The notes under the pieces were generated by a model that saw only the letters and a program-made list of their open reading frames with translations, was not told the origin of the DNA and did not search any database. From Jiangella muralis (GTDB lineage Bacteria > Actinomycetota > Actinomycetes > Jiangellales > Jiangellaceae): DNA of 64,000 nucleotides. A program made the translations under genes and the position numbers. How positions within the stretch are numbered: the stretch's first letter is position 1; the number at the start of each line of letters is the position of its first letter. Below are positions 56,281-63,190 of this stretch, in pieces. The stretch spans positions 475,125 to 539,124 of the forward strand of contig NZ_KQ434752.1 in the NCBI RefSeq assembly GCF_001270745.1, read 5' to 3'.

Positions 56281-57642
56281 TCAGGCCCAGGCGTACAGCT
56301 CGGCGAACGTGTCGCCGCCGTCGGCGGAGACGACGATCGAGCCCTCGAGCGCCGCGTACACGGAGCCGTCGGCCCCGACGGTGATCGCCTGCGGCCGCTC
56401 CCCCAGCGCGCCACGCTCGTCCCACGTCGTGCCGCCGTCGGCGCTGTACTGCATCGCGCCGTCGGGGGTGACGCCATAGAGCTCGGCCGCGCGCGGCCAG
56501 TCGGCCAGGAACAGCACCGGCGCGCCGTCCAGCGGGCCGAACGTCCGCCCGCCGTCGGCGCTGATCCGCGGGCCTTCCTCGGTCGTGATGAGCAGCGTCT
56601 GGTCGTCGTCGGGGTGGACGGTGAGGTCGGCCAGCGGGACCTGCCCGAGCCGCTCCCACGTCGTCCGGTCCGTGCTGGACAGCAGCTCGCCGGTGCCGCT
56701 GCTCCAGCCGTAGACCATCGACCCCTTGGCGTCGAGCGCGTGGAAGTCGACCTCGCCGGACAGCGACCGGCTGACCCAGCTCGCGCCGCCGTCGGCGCTC
56801 TCCAGCAGGCCGAGATCGCCGGGCAGGTCGGTGCGGCTGTTCGGGTGGCCGCTGGCGAGGAACTCTCCGGCGCCGGTCATGGTGAAGCCCATGAAGTCGT
56901 GGTCGTCCGGGCCGGCCGGCACCGCCTCGCCGGCCGCGCTGATCTCGTACAGGCCCTCGTGCGTGGCGACGTAGAGCAGCCCGTCGGCCGCGCCGAGGCC
57001 GTGGATGTGGCTGAACGCGGGCGCCGCGGCGGCGCCGGCAGCGCCGGCACCGCCGCCGAGCATCGCCTCCATCTGCGCGATCTCGGCCTCCTGGGCGTCG
57101 ACGACGGCCTGGGCCAGCGCCAGCGCCTCGGCGTCGGCGCCCTCGGCCCGTTCGGCCTCGGCCATCGCGATGGCGCCGCGGTGGTGCTCGATCATCATCT
57201 CCAGCCACATCCGCTCGAACTCCGCGCCGGTCGCGGCGCCGAGCGCGTCCATGTCCTCGGCCGACATCATGCCGTCGGCGGAGCCGCCGCCGTGGCTTTC
57301 GTGGCCGCCGCCGGAGCTCGGCGAGGGGTCCTCGCCCCAGCGCTCCAGCATGGCGGTGAGCTGGTCGATCTCCGGCTGCTGGACGGCCTCGACGGCGCCC
57401 GCCAGCTCAGTCAGCTCGGCGCTGACGCCGTCGGACGGGACCAGCGCGGCCATCTCGATGGCCTGGGCATGGTGCTCGATCATCTGCCGGGCGAAGTCGG
57501 TGTCGGCCGCGTTGGCGGCGGACGCCGGGGCGGTCGCCGAGGCGTCCGCGCCCGGGTCGTCGGAGTCGCCGCCGCAACCGGCGAGCAACAGGCCGGCCAC
57601 CGCGATTCCGGCGGCGGGCAGGGTGAAGCGCGTGCGAACCAT
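56281..57642 (-). CDS. Lipoprotein fusing DUF305 to an Asp-box beta-propeller
   Basis: 453 residues. A lipobox (LLLAGC) follows a signal peptide. The DUF305 part (about residues 45-195) has the paired histidine helices FARQMIEHHAQAIEMAALV and WLEMMIEHHRGAIAMAEAE, thought to bind metal. The rest forms a beta-propeller with Asp-box repeats (SADGGASW, SSTDRTTW, SADGGRTF, SADGGTTW, SADGGDTF). DUF305 genes often sit in copper-resistance loci. It lies 60 nt after DUF6153 in the same direction, so likely co-transcribed. A role in extracytoplasmic copper binding is inference. Confidence 0.85.
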   Translation of the reverse strand: MVRTRFTLPAAGIAVAGLLLAGCGGDSDDPGADASATAPASAANAADTDFARQMIEHHAQAIEMAALVPSDGVSAELTELAGAVEAVQQPEIDQLTAMLERWGEDPSPSSGGGHESHGGGSADGMMSAEDMDALGAATGAEFERMWLEMMIEHHRGAIAMAEAERAEGADAEALALAQAVVDAQEAEIAQMEAMLGGGAGAAGAAAAPAFSHIHGLGAADGLLYVATHEGLYEISAAGEAVPAGPDDHDFMGFTMTGAGEFLASGHPNSRTDLPGDLGLLESADGGASWVSRSLSGEVDFHALDAKGSMVYGWSSGTGELLSSTDRTTWERLGQVPLADLTVHPDDDQTLLITTEEGPRISADGGRTFGPLDGAPVLFLADWPRAAELYGVTPDGAMQYSADGGTTWDERGALGERPQAITVGADGSVYAALEGSIVVSADGGDTFAELYAWA

Positions 57643-57702
57643 CGTGTCCTCTCAAACTGTGCGTGAGCATGCGAACGTGCAGGTCGGGCAGAGCCAGACC
57701 GG

Positions 57703-58116
57703 CTACGTCCGCATGACGCACAGGGACACCAGGAGCGCGGAGCCGTGTCGACGGGGCGGCGGCCGGGCCGGAGCCGGCGGCGTCAGCAGCGCACCGGGCG
57801 GCAGCAGCGACGTCCACCGTCGCGGGCCGAGCAGCAGCCAACCGGCCAGCAGCAACACGGCGGCGGTCAGCACGGCCAGGCACAGGTGGAACAGCCCGTG
57901 CCCGGCGGTGTCGTCGCCGGACGCGGCGCCGTCGTCGTGGCCGGCCGGCGCCCCGTGGCCGGCCGCCGCGGCGGAGTCCATGGCCGTGACCTGCGCTTCC
58001 GCGCGTCCGTCGCCCGTGCCGGCGAGGTGGTGCATGGCGACCAGGCCGAGGGCCAGCACGGCGACGAGCAGCAGCCGCAGCGCCAGCTGCCGCAGTGCCT
58101 GCCGTCCGGTCCTCAT
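57703..58116 (-). CDS. DUF6153-like membrane protein
   Basis: 137 residues. N-terminal helix LALRLLLVAVLALGLVAMHHLAG, a loop rich in His/Gly/Asp (AAAAGHGAPAGHDDGAAS), a second helix (LFHLCLAVLTAAVLLLAGWLLLG) and a Pro/Arg-rich tail. Histidines before and inside the helices fit metal contact. ATG 58116 is 6 nt after a TATCGT hexamer (58123-58128), so it may be leaderless. It precedes the DUF305 lipoprotein and diverges from a GNAT gene across CsoR-like sites, consistent with a copper-response operon. Confidence 0.75.
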   Translation of the reverse strand: MRTGRQALRQLALRLLLVAVLALGLVAMHHLAGTGDGRAEAQVTAMDSAAAAGHGAPAGHDDGAASGDDTAGHGLFHLCLAVLTAAVLLLAGWLLLGPRRWTSLLPPGALLTPPAPARPPPRRHGSALLVSLCVMRT

Positions 58117-58152
58117 ACACCCACGATAATCAGGTCCCGGCGGCACCTTGCG

Positions 58153-58191
58153 GATACCCCCACCCTGTATCTAAGGTACCCCTACGGGGTA
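58153..58191. promoter_or_regulatory. CsoR-like operator pair between DUF6153 and GNAT genes
   Basis: TACCCC-TAC-GGGGTA (58177-58191) is a perfect 15-bp palindrome. The motif GATACCCCCACCCTGTATC (58153-58171) lies beside it. Both types recur upstream of the exporter at 53537. They sit between the -10 of the DUF6153 operon and the GNAT ribosome site, so they could control both directions. Confidence 0.65.
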
Positions 58192-58211
58192 TTCGTATTG
58201 AAGGAGCGAAC

Positions 58212-58685
58212 ATGACGAGCACACTGCAGGTGGAGATCGCACCGGCGACCGTCGCGGAGACCGAGGCGCTGACCACCATGGTGCGCACCTCGGCCGCGTA
58301 CACCGGCGAGTACCGGGTGATGGTCGCGACCCAGACCATCGACGCCGCGTACATCGGGCGGCACCTGACCCGGGTCGCGCACGGGCCGGACGGCGAGCTG
58401 CTCGGGTTCGTCACGCTGCAGGTCCCCGGGCGGGGCGGGCCGGGCGAGGGCGAGGTCGACTTCATGTTCGTCGCCGACGACGCGCAGGGCCGCGGCATCG
58501 GCCGGCTGCTCATCGACGACCTGCGGGCCGAGGCGGCGGCGCTGGGCCTGCACCGGCTGCACGTCGTGTCGCACCCGCCGTCGGCCGGCTTCTACCGCAG
58601 CTGCGGCTTCCGCGACACCGGCGTCATCGCGCCGTACGGGCGGATCGGCTGGAGCCGGCCGCACCTCATCCTGGAGCTGGGCTGA
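58212..58685 (+). CDS. GNAT-family N-acetyltransferase
   Basis: 157 residues. The acetyl-CoA-binding motif A is DAQGRGIGRLLIDDLRAEAAALG after the FMFVADD strand. Motif B is seen as PSAGFYRSCGFRDTG. ATG 58212 has AAGGAG 5 nt upstream. The acceptor is unknown. The CsoR-like palindrome directly before it suggests metal-linked expression, which is unusual for this family. Confidence 0.88.
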   Translation: MTSTLQVEIAPATVAETEALTTMVRTSAAYTGEYRVMVATQTIDAAYIGRHLTRVAHGPDGELLGFVTLQVPGRGGPGEGEVDFMFVADDAQGRGIGRLLIDDLRAEAAALGLHRLHVVSHPPSAGFYRSCGFRDTGVIAPYGRIGWSRPHLILELG

Positions 58686-58736
58686 CCCCCTGCGTCAAGG
58701 GCCCGCATGACCATCGGCTCGGCGGCCGGGTGACGA

Positions 58737-58901
58737 TCAGCGTTCCTCGCGGAACTCCACGTGCCGCTTCGCGACCGGGTCGTACTTGCGCAGCACCATG
58801 CGGTCGGGGTCGTTGCGGCGGTTCTTGCGGGTCACGTACGTGAACCCGGTGCCGGCCGTCGAGCGGAGCTTGACGACGGGGCGCAGTTCGGTGCGGGCCA
58901 T
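58737..58901 (-). CDS. rpmG: Ribosomal protein L33, cysteine-free type
   Basis: 54 residues: [20 protein letters not shown]... ending [12 protein letters not shown]. The zinc-binding CxxC pairs of ordinary L33 are absent, so this is the zinc-independent (C-) form. ATG 58901 has AAAGGA upstream. It lies 31 nt after the cysteine-free L36 gene in the same direction, a pair usually induced by zinc shortage to release zinc from ribosomes. Confidence 0.95.
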   Translation of the reverse strand: MARTELRPVVKLRSTAGTGFTYVTRKNRRNDPDRMVLRKYDPVAKRHVEFREER

Positions 58902-58932
58902 CGGGATCCTTTCCGAAGTTCGGTGGACGGCG

Positions 58933-59055
58933 TCAGCCCTGGCGGGCCTTGAGCCGCGGGTTCTGCCGGTTGACGACGAACAGCCGGCCGCGCCGCCTTA
59001 CGACCTGCGAGCCGGGCCGGTTCTTCAGCGACCTGAGCGAGTTGCGGACCTTCAT
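58933..59055 (-). CDS. rpmJ: Ribosomal protein L36, cysteine-free (YkgO-type)
   Basis: 40 residues: [20 protein letters not shown]... ending NPRLKARQG. Normal L36 has a Cys3His zinc site; here no cysteine occurs, which marks the zinc-independent paralogue. ATG 59055 has AAGGAAGG upstream. A Zur-box-like palindrome lies just before the ribosome site. First gene of the L36-L33 pair. Confidence 0.95.
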   Translation of the reverse strand: MKVRNSLRSLKNRPGSQVVRRRGRLFVVNRQNPRLKARQG

Positions 59056-59071
59056 CGCGACCCCTTCCTTC

Positions 59072-59086
59072 CGAGAACGATTCCCA
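59072..59086 (-). promoter_or_regulatory. Possible Zur box
   Basis: Minus strand TGGGAATCGTTCTCG, a degenerate fit to actinobacterial Zur sites (TGAAAATCATTTTCA-like, about 10 of 15 positions). It is directly upstream of the cysteine-free L36 gene. Weak as sequence, stronger by context. Confidence 0.45.
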
Positions 59087-59116
59087 TAACGCACAGGGCG
59101 GCGCGGGTGTTCCCGG

Positions 59117-59527
59117 TCAGCGCGGCCGCGGCAGCGGGACGACGGCGAGCAGCCGGCCGAGCCCGAGGAAGTCGCCCGGGTTGGTGGTGTACAGCGGCAG
59201 GTCGTTGGCCACGGCGGTGGCCGCGATCAGGAGGTCCGCGACGCGACGCCGCGGCGTGCTCCCGGCCGCCAGCACCGCGGCGGACACCTGGCCGAAGACC
59301 CACGCCGCCTCCGCGTCGAACGGCAGCGGGTCGAAGGTCGCCTCGGTGTGCTGCAACCCACTGAGGCGACGCGCCCGCCCCTCAGGGTCGTCGGTGTGCA
59401 GCGGACCGGCTGACAACTCGGCCAGCGTGACGGCGCTGATCACCAGCTCGTCCGGGAGCCGCGCGGCGTCCAGGGCCGTGAGGTGGATGACGACGTTGGT
59501 GTCGATCAGCCCCGCGAGTCTGGTCAC
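59117..59527 (-). CDS. PIN-domain ribonuclease toxin (VapC-like)
   Basis: About 136 residues. PIN acidic residues are visible: [10 protein letters not shown] (first Asp), [11 protein letters not shown] (Glu), [15 protein letters not shown] (Asp) and [11 protein letters not shown] (last Asp). Metal-dependent RNase typical of VapBC toxins. GTG 59527 gives a GTGA overlap with the preceding antitoxin-like frame; GTG 59530 is also possible. The upstream frame keeps only an antitoxin C-terminus, so the system may be disrupted. Confidence 0.88.
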   Translation of the reverse strand: MTRLAGLIDTNVVIHLTALDAARLPDELVISAVTLAELSAGPLHTDDPEGRARRLSGLQHTEATFDPLPFDAEAAWVFGQVSAAVLAAGSTPRRRVADLLIAATAVANDLPLYTTNPGDFLGLGRLLAVVPLPRPR

Positions 59528-59688
59528 CACTCACGGTTCAGCGGATCCTGGTCGACGGCATCGTCGAGGTCGCGCCGGAACCGCTCGGCGTCGAACGTCG
59601 CTGCCGTGCGGAAGCGGGACAGCCGAGGCCGGCCGGCTCGGCCGGGTCGGCGGCGGAAAATCCGCGCGCGGACGCCGTCCGCAGGCTG
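59524..59688 (-). pseudogene. Remnant of the cognate antitoxin (C-terminal part only)
   Basis: An open minus-strand frame of 54 codons ends ...TFDAERFRRDLDDAVDQDP and LNREW, then TGA overlapping the toxin start. This is a typical antitoxin tail that wraps the toxin. Upstream the frame is closed by TAG at 59689-59691, and no ATG, GTG or TTG lies between. The N-terminal DNA-binding half is missing, probably replaced by the thrS leader region. Confidence 0.6.
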
Positions 59689-59689
59689 C

Positions 59690-59695
59690 TACCGT
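59690..59695 (+). promoter_or_regulatory. -10 hexamer for the thr leader transcript
   Basis: TACCGT ends 7 nt before the ATG of the leader peptide at 59703, so the leader peptide itself would be translated from a leaderless RNA. No good -35 is seen. Confidence 0.5.
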
Positions 59696-59702
59696 CGGCG
59701 GC

Positions 59703-59753
59703 ATGCAGCGCGCCAACGTGACGACGACGCCGGACACCGTCCCGGCGCGCTGA
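59703..59753 (+). CDS. Threonine-rich leader peptide of the short thrS gene
   Basis: Sixteen codons, MQRANVTTTPDTVPAR, then TGA. Four of them are threonine, three in a row (ACG ACG ACG at 59721-59729, ACC at 59736-59738). It lies 77 nt before the threonyl-tRNA synthetase gene and is followed by competing hairpins. This is the layout of ribosome-mediated attenuation, where a shortage of Thr-tRNA stalls the ribosome and changes the fold. Confidence 0.7.
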   Translation: MQRANVTTTPDTVPAR

Positions 59754-59767
59754 TTCCTGTTCGACCG

Positions 59768-59812
59768 CCCGGGGCGAGTGCCCCGGGTGTGCTTCCGCGG
59801 TCACTCGTCCCC
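59768..59812 (+). promoter_or_regulatory. Attenuator with two mutually exclusive hairpins
   Basis: Hairpin 1: CCCGGGGC (59768-59775), loop GAGT, GCCCCGGG (59780-59787). Hairpin 2: GGGGCGAGTG (59771-59780) can pair instead with CACTCGTCCCC (59802-59812) with one bulge. The two use the same bases, so only one can form. Hairpin 1 could terminate transcription or permit translation; direction of control is not certain. Confidence 0.6.
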
Positions 59813-59830
59813 CTCTCCCAGGGAGACCCC

Positions 59831-61042
59831 ATGCCCGACCACCGCAAACTCGGCCGCGAGCTGGAGCTGTTCGGCTCCGACCCGCTGATCGGCGCCGGCC
59901 TGCCGTACTGGCTGCCCGCCGGCGCCGCCGTCCGCCACGCGCTCGAGCAGTACGTCCATGCCGTCGAGCGGCGGGCCGGCTACCAGCACGTCCACTCCCC
60001 CGTGCTCGGCAAGCGCGAGCTGTACGAGCTCTCCGGCCACTGGTCGCACTACCGCGACGACATGTTCCCGCCGATGCCCGTCGGGGGTGAGGAGCTGGTG
60101 CTGCGGCCGAGCCTCTGCCCGCACCACGCGCTCATCTACCGCTCGCGCGGGCGCTCGTACCGTGAGCTGCCGCTGCGGCTGGCCGAGCTCGGCGGCATGT
60201 ACCGCTCCGAGCCGTCCGGCGTGCTCGGCGGGCTGACCCGGGTGCGGGCGATCCAGCTCAACGACGCGCACGTCTTCTGCCCGGTCTCGTCGGCCGCGGA
60301 GGAGGCGGCGGCCGCGCTGGCGCTGATCGGCTCCGCCTATCAGGCGATGGGCATCGAGCCCGCCCGGGTGCGGTTGTCACTGCCGGGGCCGGGCGGGAAG
60401 TACGCGGGCGCGCCACCGGACTGGGAGCGGTCGGCGGCCCTGCTGGTCGAGGCGCTGTCCGCGTCCGGCCTGTCGTATGAGGCCGAGGAGGGCGAGGCGG
60501 CGTTCTACGGCCCCAAGGTCGACGTGCAGATCGTCGACGCCGCCGGCCGCGAGGCGACCCTGTCGACCGTCCAGGTCGATTTCCACCAGCCGGCCCGCTT
60601 CGACCTCGGCTACGTCGGCGCCGACGGCGGCCGGCACCGGCCGGTCATGGTGCACCGGAGCATCGTCGGCAGCATGGAGCGGGCGGTCGCGCAGCTGATC
60701 GAGGTGCACGGCGGCGCGTTCCCGCCGTGGCTGGCGCCCGTGCAGGTGGTGCTGGTGCCGGTCGGGCCGGAGCAGGACGCCTTCGCGCGCGGCCTGGCCG
60801 CCCGGTGCCTGGACGCCGGGCTGCGCGTGTCGGTCGCCGGGGCGGACGAGGGCAGCGTCGGCGCCCGCGTCCACGCCGCCCGCCTCGTCCCGTACGTCGT
60901 GGTGGCCGGGCCACGGGAGGAGGCCGCGGACGCGGTGGCGCTGCGCCTGCGCGACGGCCGCCGGCTCGATCCGCTGCCCACCGCCGAGGCGATCGACCGC
61001 CTCTCCGCCCGCGCGTCGGCCTACGTGCCCGACCTCTGGTGA
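59831..61042 (+). CDS. Short threonyl-tRNA synthetase paralogue (no TGS or editing domain)
   Basis: 403 residues. It has the class II catalytic core and the C-terminal anticodon-binding domain of ThrRS only; the TGS and editing domains (about 240 residues in E. coli) are absent. Zinc ligands corresponding to Cys334, His385 and His511 are kept (LRPSLCPHH, NDAHVFC, VMVHRSIVGSMER), as is the motif-2 arginine (YRSEPSG). The neighbouring LHGL histidine is replaced (VLGGLTRVR), and TQDD reads QLND. ATG 59831 follows AGGGAG. Possibly a stress or inhibitor-resistant paralogue; the main thrS is expected elsewhere. Next to zinc-sparing ribosomal genes. Confidence 0.9.
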   Translation: MPDHRKLGRELELFGSDPLIGAGLPYWLPAGAAVRHALEQYVHAVERRAGYQHVHSPVLGKRELYELSGHWSHYRDDMFPPMPVGGEELVLRPSLCPHHALIYRSRGRSYRELPLRLAELGGMYRSEPSGVLGGLTRVRAIQLNDAHVFCPVSSAAEEAAAALALIGSAYQAMGIEPARVRLSLPGPGGKYAGAPPDWERSAALLVEALSASGLSYEAEEGEAAFYGPKVDVQIVDAAGREATLSTVQVDFHQPARFDLGYVGADGGRHRPVMVHRSIVGSMERAVAQLIEVHGGAFPPWLAPVQVVLVPVGPEQDAFARGLAARCLDAGLRVSVAGADEGSVGARVHAARLVPYVVVAGPREEAADAVALRLRDGRRLDPLPTAEAIDRLSARASAYVPDLW

Positions 61043-61045
61043 CCG

Positions 61046-61636
61046 TCAGCCGGGGACCGGGCGGCCGGGCGGGGTGAAGGCGGCCAGCAGCGTGGCCGTG
61101 ATCGCGTCGGCCGCGGCCTCCGGCGCCAGCCGCCCGGCGCCGATCTCGTCGGCCGCGCCGTGGAGGATGGTGTAGAAGACCGCCACCAGCCAGTCCGCCG
61201 TCAGGTCGAACCGGAACACGCCGGCGGCCCGGCCGCGCTCGAGCAGCGACCGCACGCGTCGCATCGGGTTCTCGTGCAGGTCGCGGATCCGCTCCGCCGG
61301 CAACGTCCGCTGCGCCGCGACCAGCAGCATCCGCGATTCGTCGACCACCTGCCAGCTGGACGCGACCAGCCGGGCCAGCGCCTCCCGCGCGTCGCCGGTG
61401 AGGTCGACGGCGTCGAGGGCCTCGTGCGCTCGGGTCAACGCGCGGACGAACACCGCGTCGAGCAGTTCGGTGCGCGACCCGAAGTGGCCGTAGAGCGTCA
61501 CCCGACCCACGCCGGCGGCCGCCGCGATGTCCGAGACGCTCGCGTCCGGATCGCGGATCAGGCAGGCCGCCGCGGCGTCCAGGATCGCGGCGACGTTGCG
61601 CTGGGCGTCGGCGCGCTTCCCCGTCGTGACCGGCAT
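61046..61636 (-). CDS. TetR-family repressor
   Basis: 196 residues from ATG 61636 (GGGAG 5 nt upstream). N-terminal HTH (AACLIRDPDASVSDIAAAAGVGRVTLYGHFGSRTELL) is a clear TetR DNA-binding domain. The helical C-terminal domain would bind a ligand. It diverges from the MFS gene at 61722; two matching palindromes in the gap are its likely operators. It probably represses itself and the exporter. Confidence 0.92.
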   Translation of the reverse strand: MPVTTGKRADAQRNVAAILDAAAACLIRDPDASVSDIAAAAGVGRVTLYGHFGSRTELLDAVFVRALTRAHEALDAVDLTGDAREALARLVASSWQVVDESRMLLVAAQRTLPAERIRDLHENPMRRVRSLLERGRAAGVFRFDLTADWLVAVFYTILHGAADEIGAGRLAPEAAADAITATLLAAFTPPGRPVPG

Positions 61637-61652
61637 CCGCACTCCCGTCTTG

Positions 61653-61708
61653 TCGAACACCTCTGTTCGAGTTAATGTACGGCACACAAGTCAAACAGAT
61701 GTGTTCAG
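61653..61708. promoter_or_regulatory. Twin TetR operators
   Basis: TCGAACA-cctc-TGTTCGA (61653-61670) is a perfect palindrome. TCAAACA-gatg-TGTTCA (61691-61707) has the same half-sites and 4-bp centre. They are 38 bp apart, centre to centre, between the divergent TetR and MFS genes. Confidence 0.8.
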
Positions 61709-61721
61709 GTTAGGGGTGGAG

Positions 61722-63155
61722 ATGTCCGCGAATCCGTCCGCCGCCGGTCGGTGGCGGCTGCTGGCGCTGCTCGGCGTGGCGCAGTTCATGCTGGTGCTCG
61801 ATGTGACGGTGGTGGCGGTCGCGCTGCCCGACATCGGCGCCGACCTGTCGCTGTCGCGCACCGCGCTGACCTGGGTCGTCTCGGCGTACACGCTGATGTT
61901 CGGCGGGCTGCTGCTGCTCGGCGGCCGGCTCGCCGACCTGCTCGGCGCGCGCCGCACCGTCCTCGCCGGCCTGACGCTGTTCACGGCGGCGTCGCTGGTC
62001 AGCGGGCTGGCGTGGAACGCGGAGTCGCTGATCGGCGGCCGCATCGTCCAGGGCGTCGGCGCCGCCCTGCTCTCGCCGGCCGCGCTGTCCATCGTCGCGA
62101 CGACGTTCCACGGGACGGAGCGCAACCGCGCCCTCGGCGTCTGGGCCGCCCTCGGCGGCGCCGGGTCGGCGGCCGGTGTGCTGGTCGGCGGACTGCTGAC
62201 CGCCGGTCCCGGCTGGTCGTGGATCTTCTACGTGAACGTGCCGGTCGGCATCGTGCTGGTCGTGCTGCTGCCGCGGCTGCTCGCGACGGTGCGCCCGGGC
62301 GACGATCCGGCGCACGGCGACCCGCGGCCGCGTCGGCTGGACGTGCCGGGAGCGGTGCTGGTCACCGCGGCGACGGCGGCGCTGATCTACGGTCTGGTCA
62401 ACGCGGGCGACGACGGGTGGACGGGGTCGTCGACGGTGCTGCCGGTGCTGGCGGCAGCGGTGCTGTACGTCCTCTTCGTGCTGCTGCAGCTGCGGCTGCG
62501 CGCTCCGCTCGTCGACCCGCGGCTGCTGACCCGGCGGCCGGTGCTGACCGGTGTGCTGCTCATGCTGGTGGCGACCGGGCTGCTGATCTCGTCCTTCTTC
62601 CTCGGCTCGTTCTACCTGCAGCACGTGCGCGGGCACGGCGCGCTGGTCACGGGGTTGCTGTTCCTCCCGGTGGCGGTCGCGGTCGCCGCGGGGGCGCACG
62701 TCGGCGGGCAGGCGGTCGGCCGGGTGGGGCCGCGGCTGGTGGCGGCGGTGGCGCTGACGATCGCCGCCGGCGGGCTCGCGCTGGCCGCCGTCGCGACCGC
62801 GCGCGACGGCGGGGACGTGGACACGGCGCTGCTGGTGACCGGCATGAGCATCGCCACGGCCGGCCTCGGCGGCGGCTTCGTCACCGCCACCACGACCGCC
62901 CTCGCCCACGTCGACCACCACGAGGCCGGGCTCACGTCCGGGCTGGTGAACACGTTCCATGAGTTCGGCGCCGCCCTGGGCGTGGCGCTGGCGTCGAGCA
63001 TCGCCGCGGCGGACCTCGCCCCCGGGACGACCGGCACCGACGGGTTCACCGGGGCGTTCGCGGCCGGCGCGGGTGCCGCCGTCGTGGCGGGCGTGGTCGC
63101 GTGGCTGCTGGTCCCGGCCGGCAAGCCGGCGATGAGGAGCATGCCGGTGCACTGA
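61722..63155 (+). CDS. MFS exporter, DHA2 type
   Basis: 477 residues with about 14 hydrophobic helices. Motifs LGVAQFMLVLDVTVVAVALPDIGADLSLS, WVVSAYTLMFGGLLLLGGRLADLLGARR and GAGSAAGVLVGGLLT match drug exporters of the EmrB/QacA type. ATG 61722 is preceded by GGGTGGAG. It is divergent from and probably repressed by the TetR gene. Substrate unknown. Confidence 0.92.
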   Translation: MSANPSAAGRWRLLALLGVAQFMLVLDVTVVAVALPDIGADLSLSRTALTWVVSAYTLMFGGLLLLGGRLADLLGARRTVLAGLTLFTAASLVSGLAWNAESLIGGRIVQGVGAALLSPAALSIVATTFHGTERNRALGVWAALGGAGSAAGVLVGGLLTAGPGWSWIFYVNVPVGIVLVVLLPRLLATVRPGDDPAHGDPRPRRLDVPGAVLVTAATAALIYGLVNAGDDGWTGSSTVLPVLAAAVLYVLFVLLQLRLRAPLVDPRLLTRRPVLTGVLLMLVATGLLISSFFLGSFYLQHVRGHGALVTGLLFLPVAVAVAAGAHVGGQAVGRVGPRLVAAVALTIAAGGLALAAVATARDGGDVDTALLVTGMSIATAGLGGGFVTATTTALAHVDHHEAGLTSGLVNTFHEFGAALGVALASSIAAADLAPGTTGTDGFTGAFAAGAGAAVVAGVVAWLLVPAGKPAMRSMPVH

Positions 63156-63190
63156 CCCGCCAGGACCGGGCCGGGACGGGCGCGCGGGAA

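Noticed and set aside
59703-59830. T-box riboswitch before thrS
   Set aside because: No T-box core sequence or long leader is seen; the short peptide and two hairpins explain the region better.
61653-61670. LexA/SOS box (TCGAAC...GTTCGA)
   Set aside because: The half-sites are separated by 6 bp, not the 4 bp of actinobacterial LexA boxes, and a second copy lies in the same TetR-MFS gap.
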